Below are positions 44,736 through 55,120 of a DNA stretch of 64,000 nucleotides, piece after piece. The notes beneath the pieces were generated by a model. That model worked only from the letters and a program-made list of their open reading frames with translations, searched no databases and was not told the origin of the DNA. The stretch comes from Yarrowia lipolytica (Eukaryota; Ascomycota; Dipodascomycetes; Dipodascales). Made by a program: the position numbers and the translations under genes. The first letter of the stretch is position 1. Each line of letters opens with the position of its first letter. The stretch is taken from NCBI RefSeq assembly GCF_001761485.1, contig NC_090771.1:1240001-1304000 (forward strand). Reading direction: 5' to 3'.

Positions 44736-46123
44736 TGTTCAATAGACTGCAAAAGTTGATAGTGTGACGACAGGAAGTGATGAAGGTTTGAACCCGAGGG
44801 CGTAGGGTTAGGGGATATTTGGTGCTGGTTGGTGGTGATGAGCACAGTGTCTGTGGCAAAGAGGGATTATATATATATGGTGAATGTGGGGCAGATCATG
44901 TCTAGTGTCGTATTGTAGATAATTATACGGGTGTGCTCAGAATTAGGTCTTGCGTGGAGGTTGTAAAAAGCAGCTACAGGTGACTATGAGTACTAGTTAT
45001 TGATGACTAATGAAAATGAAGTAGATTTGACTGAGTGAATCTGTAGAGAATCTGTTGAAGAGTCTGTTTATTGCACTTTTATTCGTTTCTCGTGACTCTC
45101 AAGTATCTAATGATAAAGAGGCAATCGTTGTATGCTTCAGGGCTCTCTGTCAAAGACATGGTTTCGGTGTGGATTCTATAGCTGGGGAACTGAGTTGTTC
45201 TCTAAGTGCAAGTACCTTCAACCACCTGCTACTTTTGGCAGTTTTGTTCTTATCATGAAACCAGTATGTCCATGTTCTAACACTCCACAGTGTGTTACGT
45301 AAGTATAGGAAGAGTACCAGTGTAATGCCGTGCTCTATACTCGAATGGCTTCTACTGCGGCTTCATCTGCCGTCTGAACTAGTATACAATCTTTCCAATT
45401 CATTCAACTACCCCATTATCTCAAGTTTCAGACTGATAACAGTTGGCAGTACAGTAGATGATTTGAAAGACATCTATAGACGACTTCTCATCAAGTACCC
45501 TCAATCAAGAAATGAAGATCAAGGTAACATCAAGAGCTTCTCCTTCCATACGACCCAGTTATCTCCCCATTTGGTTCGAACTCCAGATATACCACACCTA
45601 CCACAAAAGTGCTCCATGAATCACCATGAGCCCATTAACCACCACTCACACAACCACCACAATTAACCACTCACACCTTGTTCAATCCTCTCAATCCAAC
45701 TTGTCATATGCTTCACACCATTAGTCTAAGAGTATATATACACATCCTGGAAGGTACGGTACGGGAACATACCATACTGTACAAGCGAGTACAAGTAACA
45801 CCCTCCTTATCTATCCCACGTCCCGTCAACATGACAAACACAAACAGCCTCATTTATATATACACAGCGATCGATTCTAGTTTGTGTTTTTCCCACCCAG
45901 TTTCCCACCCAGTTTCCCGCTTTACTCCAAGTACAGTAGCTCCGAGTCGGCCCTACATTCGAGTCCCACTCTCACCAAGTTGCTCTTTTGCCGCTCAAGT
46001 TACCCTGTCTTTACCCTAACCCTAAAGTGCTTCCCCTCGCATATCCCTTTGCTGACACAATTGCGACGGCGGCCCTAACCGAAATCAGCACCGACCTTTT
46101 TCTGTTTTTTTTGGAAAATAAGT

Positions 46124-46219
46124 CACGTGGAAATACCCCGGGGGCGAGGATCTTGCGTAGGTCACGTGATGCATATATCCCATCCCGTGTCACGTGACCT
46201 CTCGTTCGTTTTTCACGTG
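46124..46219. promoter_or_regulatory. Cluster of four CACGTG E-boxes
   Basis: CACGTG at 46124, 46163, 46191 and 46214, three of them inside TCACGTGA. The cluster lies 510-605 bp before the ATG at 46729. TCACGTGA is the binding site of Cbf1-type bHLH proteins. Confidence 0.65.
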
Positions 46220-46652
46220 ACCAGGGACACAAAAAAAAAGAATAAAAAACAAACATTCGTTGAGCCCACGCGACCGGGCTGGCCTGCCATTTGGGGGCTA
46301 GGGTTGCGCCCAGAAAAGTGGCCCATTCCATTTAGGCAGGGTTAGGGCTGCGTCTGTCTGTTTTGGGCTGGCTGGGTGGCTGGAAGGATAGTGTTGCATG
46401 GAAAGAAATGGAGAAGGATTTTTTGACATTGTTGGGGGCGGAAAAATCCCGGAAAAAATCGGAAAAAATTGGATGAAATTTGGATAATTCTTTTTAAAGT
46501 CTTTTTGTTCCAATGACACGTCCATATTCTCTATAACGCCTTTTTTCGTCGGTTTTAATGGCATACTCTATGTTCTGTCGATGCGTCAAAACCTATTCGG
46601 CATTTTCCTTTTGTGGTTTTTTTTTCCACCAAAAAAGTATAACGCGAAACTA

Positions 46653-46660
46653 ATATATAT
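46653..46660 (+). promoter_or_regulatory. TATA box of the nine-cysteine protein gene
   Basis: ATATATAT about 70 bp before the ATG at 46729. Confidence 0.4.
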
Positions 46661-46728
46661 CCCTGTCTTTCCTCGGCCATGTCGCCGTCTCAAGATTCGA
46701 TCGGTCTCTCCCTTCGTCAGTCACCAAC

Positions 46729-47292
46729 ATGTACGCAATGAACCATGGCTCGATGCACAACTCGCGAAAGCGACGAAGTGAAGAGGATCACTATTCACAG
46801 AGTGCCGTGACCTCTCCTCCATTGAACCATGCCACCTCGAATGCCTCTTTACACTCTAATTTTGGCGACCAGATGATGGACGTGGATATGAGCGGTGGAT
46901 ACACGTCCATGGGCGATATGGAGCTCACTTCGCCTGCCCACTCGCCTGCCCACTCGCCTGCCCCCGAGTGTGCCAACAGAAACAAGCGGTTCCAGCAGCA
47001 ACCTGTGGATGGGTATGCCCATGCTGTGACCATGCAGCATTTGCGAAATGCCGCTGAGCGGGGTACACGACAGGAGCCTTGTGCTGCCAACGGGTTTACT
47101 CCTTCTCCTGCGGGGCTTGTGGAGGGTCTCAACTGCCAGCAGTGTGACAAGGATCTTGCCCAGGACGACATCTATTATTACGACAACTACACGTGCATTT
47201 CGTGTTCGTCCATTGTGTGTCGACGGTGCTCCATCTCGAGTATTTACCGGACGGATTTGTATTGTTTGGGGTGCTATTCGCATGGTTGTTAG
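46729..47292 (+). CDS. Small protein with C-terminal CxxC zinc-binding-like region, function unknown
   Basis: A 187-residue protein that I do not recognise. Residues 1-130 look disordered: a basic RKRR near residue 14 (possible nuclear signal), Ser/Met-rich sequence, three SPAH/SPAP units near 75-85 with SP sites, and Gln. The C-terminus is dense in cysteine pairs: C136/C139, C156/C159, C164/C167, C179/C182 plus terminal C187, spaced as four CxxC pairs, which could hold two zinc ions in a cross-brace fold. The spacing differs from classical RING and LIM as far as I can judge. The ATG at 46729 has a TATA 70 bp upstream, and the codon use is normal for this genome, so it is probably a real gene. 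A second ATG lies three codons downstream. Confidence 0.7.
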   Translation: MYAMNHGSMHNSRKRRSEEDHYSQSAVTSPPLNHATSNASLHSNFGDQMMDVDMSGGYTSMGDMELTSPAHSPAHSPAPECANRNKRFQQQPVDGYAHAVTMQHLRNAAERGTRQEPCAANGFTPSPAGLVEGLNCQQCDKDLAQDDIYYYDNYTCISCSSIVCRRCSISSIYRTDLYCLGCYSHGC

Positions 47293-47398
47293 GTGCGGAG
47301 CGGGATTGAGCGGAGCGAGCGACGGTTTTTTGCAGCGATATTCAGCAATCTCGAGTGTGCGCTGTCTAGAACAATGCTGTTGATTATGTCGAGGTACA

Positions 47399-47471
47399 TC
47401 GGTTCCATGTTTCGTCGGTTCCATGTTTCGTCGGTTCCAGCTTTGCTCGGTTCCAGGCTTTCCTCGGTCCC
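47399..47471 (+). repeat. Five-copy ~16-bp tandem repeat
   Basis: Units start TCGGTTCC at 47399, 47415, 47431 and 47447, with a partial fifth at 47464. The first two (TCGGTTCCATGTTTCG) are identical; later ones drift. It starts 107 bp after the stop of the nine-cysteine gene. Confidence 0.85.
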
Positions 47472-49039
47472 AATGTGCTACTGTGAAAGAGCTTGGATGG
47501 TTGAATGATTTGGTGATTGCTATCTGCTTTGGAAGATGGGGGCGAGTCTACGGGGTTGTTGCCAATACTTTTGTCAAAACCCACCAAGAGTCTCGTCAGT
47601 CTGAGACATGTTTCCCCTTTGAGGAGGTTGTCTGAGACCTGAGCGGAAAAGGAAAGATGTGTACAACATGTAGTATATTAATTTATTTATTATTAACGAG
47701 ATATTGAGGTGGACTGGTTGGTATAACGAGAAAGGGAGCACGGTCTTATACAGTAGTCTGCTGAATTGCAAGTACAAGTACCGGTACTGTCTCTGGAAGA
47801 ATGAGTCGGCTATCGTACGAGCATCTACTTTACCCATTCACTTCTCTACGGTTGGATGTTCATTCAAGTTTTCCTTGTCCATATCCGTTTACAACCAGAA
47901 CCAGACACTGTGCACGCGACATGATATGAGAGTTGAAGCAGCTTGTGTCATTAGAAATTGAAGTGGGCAGTAAAGCGAACAATACTTACTTGCAAGTGCG
48001 AGTACGATAGATAGTTCCTCATGGTCATTCTTGATGATTCTCTGGAGTCCAACATGAGCATTTAGGGTAACTACTTACAATGAAGATGAGAAAACATTCT
48101 TCTTACAAGTACGATACTGTCAGCGCTGCTTCCGACCAACATAATCGACCCCTGGAAATCTTGAGCGTCTCCCATAGCTCAATTATCTCATGAACGGAGC
48201 CCAAATATGAAGGCCAACGAATCCTTCTCTCTCCGACTCACCCATTTCGGACTCTGAACTCCTCGCCCTTGTTTGGATCTCCTCATTCCAATGCCCAAAA
48301 ATCACCTAACGCACATTCCTGAAGAACCGCCCCAAAATCCCCCCTCAAACCTCCATGTGACGGCATTGGAACGCTCCGGCTCCTCTTGATACACACAAAC
48401 GCCCCTCGTCCTAATCCAGCAACGCTTCCTCTGAGTTTGGCACAAGCAACCACGCACCCTCCACCTCTCCCCCATTCTGAAACATTCCCTGCGTAGATTA
48501 TGTCATGGTTGCACCAATTAAGCAGTCCCAGTGAAGTCAGAAGACGCCAGACGAGAGTGAGTGGTAACGGCAGGAGATGGACTATACGTATTGGGGGAGG
48601 CACAGATGCTTGTAGAAACTCCTATGTGTGTGTTTGTTTCTCGTTCTTACCAAAAATCTCAGAGAAACTCCGTTTTGGTCATATCTCGTCCAATAGTTGA
48701 GTTATCTAAACTTCAAGCTTACCATTCGAATCCTTAGATTCCTGCAAACTTTTTGGTACCATACACCAAGACTCTCGGATGAACCATCATCCAATAGAAG
48801 TTATGTCAAGCCCTCTCTCTGCTGCGACCCACCAACACCTCTGTCGTCCGCTTAAAGTTGGCTTTTCTGAGCAAGGTCTAAATACTGTACAAGTAGACTG
48901 AGTGGATAAAAGATTTTCCGCAGATTATTGCCGTTGAATGACACACAAATACGTTTATTGAGCTTCCCTATTGAGTGATTCTCGATTGGAACGACGCCAT
49001 GGGTTTTTGTTGGGTTTTTGAGCGTTTTGGCGATTCTTT

Positions 49040-49190
49040 ATAGATTTTTATTTTTTTTTTATTTTTTTTTATTTCTTTTTTATTTATTATTTTTTTTATT
49101 TTATTTTTTATTTTTTTCTCCATCTTTTCGATTTTGCCGAATTTTAAATAAAAATTAAAAAATTGAAATTGGAATTTAAAAAAATAAATC
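49040..49190. repeat. Low-complexity T/A tract
   Basis: About 150 bp of T runs broken by single A's, then a shorter A-rich stretch (AAATAAAAATTAAAAAATTG). Could be a nucleosome-free region or replication origin element; could also be hard to assemble correctly. Confidence 0.7.
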
Positions 49191-49662
49191 CTGGAATCCT
49201 AGATACATGCCTTCTAATTCCCTCCATATCCTCCAGGTAGTACATGTCCAACCCCCTTCGCACCTCCCCTTCCTCCCCAAACGCCGTACATTAAAATGAC
49301 ACTAATTCAGCCTCGCCAAATACAACTCATGTATGCATAAGTTATCGACGACTCCTTCCCGTTTCACCGCCATCTGAAACAAAACCGCTCCAGTTATGCA
49401 CAATTGGAGTGCTAGCACTTGCACGGTATATATAGTACCGGTGCGACACTCGTACGACTTCTCCGTCCAACACACAAACAGTCAATCTCCATAAAGGATC
49501 TATCATACATTCCAATCAATGTTGGTTATTTTAAGTGCCCCAGTATAAGTAGCCATAAGTTGGCTATATTAACTGTCAGTGCTGGTACTTGTACAGTTGA
49601 CATCATCGCAATGTTCTGGACCCACTTTGAGACAACTGTATAGAGGAGGCTGTGACATAGTA

Positions 49663-49687
49663 CACTGGTACGATACTCGTACCAGTG
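49663..49687. repeat. Perfect inverted repeat, 11-bp arms, 3-bp loop
   Basis: CACTGGTACGA, then TAC, then TCGTACCAGTG, its exact reverse complement. The arms contain the GTAC words common in the gaps of this window. Confidence 0.9.
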
Positions 49688-50629
49688 CAGTAACTACAAG
49701 TACCGTTATTTGTACTTGTACTCACCATTCCACTGCCAAATTCTACTGATATTTATCAATATCATCTATTGTCACCCTTCCAGACTCGTCTAATATCACC
49801 ACCACTAATCCCACCTATGACGTCGTTCTGCACCCCACACTGCTGCATTGCCGAGAGGCTGAGCAGAGCAACGTGGTATGGCAGTGCAGAACAAGAGCCA
49901 CGTGAGCCAACAATGCCCAAACAACAACGACTGTCTCGTCACATGACCGGCCGTTTCGTCCAACAGCTCCAGGTGTGTGCACTGCTATGGACACTCCCCA
50001 TACAGATGCAATCCTCCGTGATCGTCGTTCCGAGCCGATAAAGGTGGCTGGATTAGATTTGGTTTGTTAGTCAGGAAAAGAGGGGATAAGAGGACAGAAT
50101 GTAGGAGGGCAAGAGCTCCGGCGGACGTAAACGTATTTTGGTTTGTCGTCACTCGGCCATTGCTTGTTCACGGTTGTGCAAGTGCTTTTATAATCAATGG
50201 GGGGCTTCGACTGTGGCTGGTTCGGCTGCTTGCTGTATACAAGTATCATCCGGTAAATACAGTGTGTGCGCATGAGCGTACAGTGTGGTGGGGGCGGTTG
50301 GGGATGTGTATATCTGGGCCCAGCAACAGCCCAACTTCAGGGTAGGAGAGATTTGCGGGCTCCTGTTGTGCTCGTCTTGTCGTCCATCCCCTATTGCCCT
50401 CATCCTTAGGTCTCCTAGTGCGGGATTTAAGGTGTGTTGTTCCGCAGCGCAGAGGGTTATTTTACTCTAGCTCACATGCTGGTGCGTGCGTATTTTTGAA
50501 TTGTCTTCAGCGGAGATAGCAGGTGGACGAGTGACGAAATCGACCCTGGCCTTATAACGACTTTGGCAGACCCAGACGACTTTGGCAGACCAAGCAACAC
50601 ACAACTACTCATACACACACAACCCCGAC

Positions 50630-53600
50630 ATGTCGAGAAACTACGAAAAGCTCGTCAAGGTGAGTGACACAGATAGAGGTGGACTAGAGACCCCGACAGT
50701 GGCAAACGGACTGTGACGGCTGTGACGACGCACGGGGAAGCATTGTTGGACGGTTGGATGGCATTGGCCTTTTGGACGGCACCCACCGTTTGGATGACAC
50801 CCACCGTTTGGTTTCCTCACAGTTGTCCGCTTGTGTCCTTGCACTATCACCACCACGGCGAATGGCTATATCTCGTCGAGAATGCTGTAGTTGTGATTGT
50901 GGTTGAAGGATGCATTCGACTCTACCGTGGGACATGCCTTCTGACGTCCACGAACAATACTAACTCAGGGAGCGACTAAACTAAAGGTGAGTGAATGAAA
51001 GAGATACAACGAGGAGATGGAAGAACTGACTGGCGTCTGAATGAACCACTGCGGTGGTCTCGGCGTACTGAGCGCAACAAACCAGACTGTGTTTTCACTT
51101 CAACGCCGACTGTCTTAGTGAGCATGGGTGGCTGGCTGAATAGACAGAAAGAATTCACCAATCTGTCAAGGAGCTCATACTTCTCTACAGCGACGTTGAA
51201 TTCTCCTGTGGACTATTCGGGCCAGTCGAGTTTGCATTGTTTCCAATACTCTCAGTTGAGACAATTAGCTGTGACTTAATCAAAGAACTGCGTCAGTTCT
51301 GGGCTGTGCAAGTCTCATCAGGAGGAATGAAATGAAGTCCAGCAAGTTTCCCGAGACGAATGTGGCATGACTGAAACACTGATATATGGCGTGTCCAAAC
51401 CACATGCATTGATATCATATGACATGGAGACAGCTCAATGAAGTTGAATGTGGTTACCTGTGCATGCTACCTGTTGCTGTGCATATTAGCTTGTTCATGC
51501 TGAGTTCTTCGTATCAGCTTCCCTATGTCACTTTGTTCAGCTGCGCCGCAGCTTATCGTGCCTCCAGCTTGCTTTGGGGTATTGCTCTGCCTCCGTCTTG
51601 AGGATGATATTGTCCCGTAGCTCCCAGGTCCACAGCTGATGCTGTTCGCTGCTCCTTACTACCGTTACTAACCCAGTTGGCTCCCCCTAAAGCCAAATAC
51701 GTGGAGCCGCTTCTAGCCGGTCTCCGACATACGGATGACTTGCGATCCATTATGAGCTGCATTTCGCGGCGACTAGACGACTCCGCATACTCGGTGGTGT
51801 TCAAGTCGCATATTCTGCTGCACATTATGATCCGAGAAGGTCCCCCCAACTCGGTACTCAAGTACCTCAAACGACACCCCAACATGCTCGATTGCCAAGG
51901 TATTCGACGACAACGAGGCGGAGGGCTTGATGGTGGCTCTGAGGCATCCGTTGAGGGTCTTCTTCGCTACAACAACTATCTCCAAGTGCGAGCGTTGCGA
52001 TTTGACGAACAAAAGGGCGACTACGTAAGACCCAAGTATCTCCACCGAGATGACGATCTCAAATTTCTGTCTGTTGAGAAGGGCCTGCTCAAGGAGTGCC
52101 AGTCAATTCTCGACCAGCTTCTGGCCCTGCTCAAGTGCCGATACTACGAAGAGGAACTGAACGAAGACACTCTTCTGACGGCGTTCCGTCTGCTGGTGGA
52201 AGATGTACTCGTGCTCTACGAAACGCTCAACCAGGGCGTCATCAACGTGCTGGAGCACTACTTTGAAATGTCGCGATACGATGCCGAAAAGGCGCTCAAA
52301 ATCTACCAAAAGTTTGTCAAAATCACGTCGCAGGTGGTGTCATACCTCAAGACCGCCAAGCAGATGGAGTACGCTACCAAGATCCATGTACCCAACATCA
52401 AGCACGCGCCTACCTCGCTGGCAGACTCGTTGGAGGACTATCTGAACGACCCCGACTTTGATCTCATTCGACGACAGTATCTGGCTGAGAAGGAGGCCCG
52501 GGAGACCGAGAAGCGAGGAAATGGCTACAGAAAGTCGTCTGATGCCACTGTTCGTGGCAGCGGAGTAGACCGAACTGCTTCCCAGCGACGTTCTGTGTCC
52601 CAGCCCTCTCCCTCAGAGGCCGCCGCTGCTCAGCAGATTCAACAGCAGGCTCTACAGCAGCAGCAACAGCAGTATCAGCAGCAGCAGTTCCAGCAGCCCA
52701 CTCAGATGCAGCAGCCCTTGGTGGACCTGTTTGGACCTTCCGGAATCCAGATGCAGGAGACCAGTATACAGATGGACACCCAGGCAGCGATTTTGCAGCA
52801 GCAGCAGCAGCAGGCCCAACAACAGGCCGCTCTCCAGCAACAACAAGCCCAGCAGCAGGCTATGGCTCAACAGCAGGCTCAGCAGCAGGCTCAGCAACAG
52901 GCTATGGCTCAGCAGCAGGCTCAACAGCAGGCTCTGGCCCAGCAACAAGCCCAGCAGCAGGCTCAGCAGCAGGCTCAGCAGCAGGCTCAACAACAGCAAC
53001 AGCAGCAGTTTGGCCACAACCCCTGGGGTCCTCCACAGCAGCCTCAGCAGCAGATGTTCCAGCAACAGCCTCAGCAGCAACAGCAGAACACAATCATCCC
53101 CGTTCAGCAGCAGCAGCCCTTGTTGCAACAGCAGACTACTGGTTCCAACCCCTTCAGAAAGTCCATGCTCCAGCAGCCCATGCAGCAACAGCCCATGCAG
53201 CAACAGCCCATGCATCAACAGCCCATGCAGCAACAACCGATGCAGCAGCAGAACATGCAGCAGCAGCACACTGGAGGCCACAACCCGTTCGGATCGCTGT
53301 CTAGAGCGCCCTCCACCTCGTCCACTCTCTACTCTATTTCTGAACCCACTACGACGCCGACGTCTCCTGCTATGACTGCCCCTAACGCCTCTGTGGCTGC
53401 TTCTCCGGCCTCTGTGGCTTCGTCCTCGGCCTCCATGCCTGCCGGTCATCTCATTCAGCAGACCACAGGCACCAACCCGTTTGCATCTGGCGGCATGGCC
53501 GTGTCTCAGGCTCCCATGATGCAGCAGAACAACGGTTTTGGCCAGCAGCAGCAGCAGCCTCTGGTTCAGCAGCTGACGCAACAGACTACCGGATATAACC

Positions 53601-53752
53601 CCTTCCGAAAGTCCATGGCCCAGCAGCAGTTTCAGACGCCCATGTACAACCCTTCGTTTGGTGGCCTGGAGCAGCTGCAGACCAACCCCGTGTTCCCTCA
53701 GACCCAGCATGCCCAGCAGCAACAGCAGCAGCAGCAACAGTTTGGTTTCTAG
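50630..53752 (+). CDS. YAP1801: AP180/CALM clathrin adaptor (Yap1801/Yap1802-like), three exons with an 18-bp micro-exon
   Basis: Exons: 50630-50659 (MSRNYEKLVK), 50969-50986 (GATKLK, 18 bp), 51677-53752; introns of 309 and 690 bp, both starting GTGAGT and ending CTAACTCAG or CTAACCCAG. Total 707 residues. The joined start MSRNYEKLVKGATKLKLAPP, then KAKYVEPLL, matches the ANTH PIP2-binding site of yeast Yap1801 (VKGATKIKSAPPKQKYL), which supports the micro-exon strongly. The ANTH domain spans about residues 1-290 and should bind PI(4,5)P2 and synaptobrevin-type cargo at endocytic sites. The remainder is Gln-rich and disordered, with a clathrin box LVDLF at about 364 and four NPF motifs (N507, N552, N616, N657) for EH-domain partners Ede1 and Pan1. 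Gln runs use mixed CAG and CAA codons. All micro-exon residues contribute to the lipid-binding motif. Confidence 0.92.
52631..53745 (+). repeat. Glutamine-rich coding repeats (CAG/CAA)
   Basis: Units such as QQAQQQAMAQ (52800-53010) and QQPMQQQPM (53170-53270), and a final Q run near 53715-53745. Mixed CAG/CAA codons suggest old, partly purified repeats rather than a fresh expansion. Confidence 0.85.
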
Positions 53753-55120
53753 ACAGATGAGGCTAGAGGAGGATTTTAATGATGGTTTATGAAGTAACAA
53801 GCCAGCAACCTGGTGTAATGAAGTATGAACAGAGGATGAGTGGACCGCGCTGTATGAGCAAAGCGACAGCAAAGCGAATGCAGTGACGATGTAGTCTTTG
53901 TAATAGTATTAACCAATATGCTATACGTGTATAATATCGGTACGAGTGCTGGTAATTGTAGTGCTAGCAATTACTGTAGCGACAATATGCTGGTTGACTG
54001 GTTGACGCGTTTGGTCTCGTCATTGCCCCTCACCAAGCAAGTATTACTATCATTTTCCACATAGTAATACTTGTCTAGCAGTCCTCCATACGGCAACTTA
54101 TATCTCCTGTCGTGCCATGATGGTTTTTTTGTTTTTTTTTCTTTTTTTTTCTTTTTTTTCTCTTCGAGTAGCATTTTTCTGTTCAATCCCGGCACCGTTG
54201 AGTGCATTATTTAGGCTCCAGTTCTCAAGGTGTAATTAAGGTTGTCGGCTATAAACTTCTTATCAGTCACATGACGCATTAACCCTATCTCGAATTTATC
54301 CGGCTCCGAAAAACTACTCTGGGACCATACGATCTATTAACCCCGCGGACATCAGATGATGGCATGCATGCAAAGGTCATGTGTCTGGGCTGGTTGTGGG
54401 GTGGTACTGACCCCAGATTAGACCATTTTCTTTGTTCGGAATTGTGGATTCGACCCTGCGACCAAATGCCTCAATTGAGAGAGCAGTTGAGTGGTAGCAA
54501 GCGGGATTACTCTAGAAAGTGTTACACTCTCGAGATTGGATGGTATTCAAAGACGACTGTGGACGGTTTCAAATGTTATCGAATAACTACATGTAGGTTG
54601 CTAACTATCTGCTCGTCTAAGACCCGATATCAATGTCCATCGTCGTAATCGGAAGCTACTGCCTGGGGATGTGGCTTATTAGATATGTAAGCCTAGGTCT
54701 TCACCTTCAGTGACCGATAGTTACCTGTTGGATTATCTACATCTCCTCTCTAGAATTCATCTTGATGAGATCTTCATATGCCTGAGGTTATCGGGTGAAA
54801 CCAGATGCACAATGGTTACAGCATCTTCATCTACCGCATGTCAGATTGTGTCTACTGTAGTTCCGCCAGTATTTGTACAGATACCGGCACGATACTTGCA
54901 AGTACTCCAATAAATATGCCCGAGTTAGGTTTCCTCGACCCTTGATTGAACAGTCTCGCCATGCTTCTCTATTTCTACTCGTACTACTACTCATGCTCTA
55001 CTTCTCTGCGTCTTTATCATTCTAATTTCATTAATGCTAATGCTAATAAATAAGTCGCGAACGTATCCACGATTCCTCCTCTCTCATATACAGATTCCAA
55101 TGCAATGCAGGGCCAGGCGT
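53753..55120. other. 1.4-kb convergent intergenic region
   Basis: 3' regions of the AP180 gene and PUT1, which converge. Contains a T-rich run at 54123-54165 and GTAC words near 54875 and 54900. No gene seen; a 94-codon open frame at 54364 has no recognisable features. Confidence 0.6.

Larger units (their letters stand above)
44736..46728. other. 2.0-kb divergent intergenic region
   Basis: BRE1 promoter on the left (TATATATATAT at 44868) and the promoter of the nine-cysteine protein on the right. Contains TTAGGG words at 44806-44812, 46014-46024 and 46336-46343, a two-copy TTTCCCACCCAG repeat at 45889-45912, four CACGTG boxes at 46124-46219, and a TATA at 46653. Confidence 0.6.
47293..50629. 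other. 3.3-kb intergenic region
   Basis: No supported gene. It holds a five-copy TCGGTTCC repeat (47399-47471), a very AT-rich, almost pure T/A block at 49040-49190, a perfect 11-bp-arm hairpin at 49663-49687, and a 19-bp-period direct repeat (50559-50593) in the AP180 gene leader. Confidence 0.55.

Noticed and set aside
45565-45590. TTGGTTCGAACTCC, B-box-like
   Set aside because: The flanking bases do not form a T stem, and no A box or cloverleaf is present.
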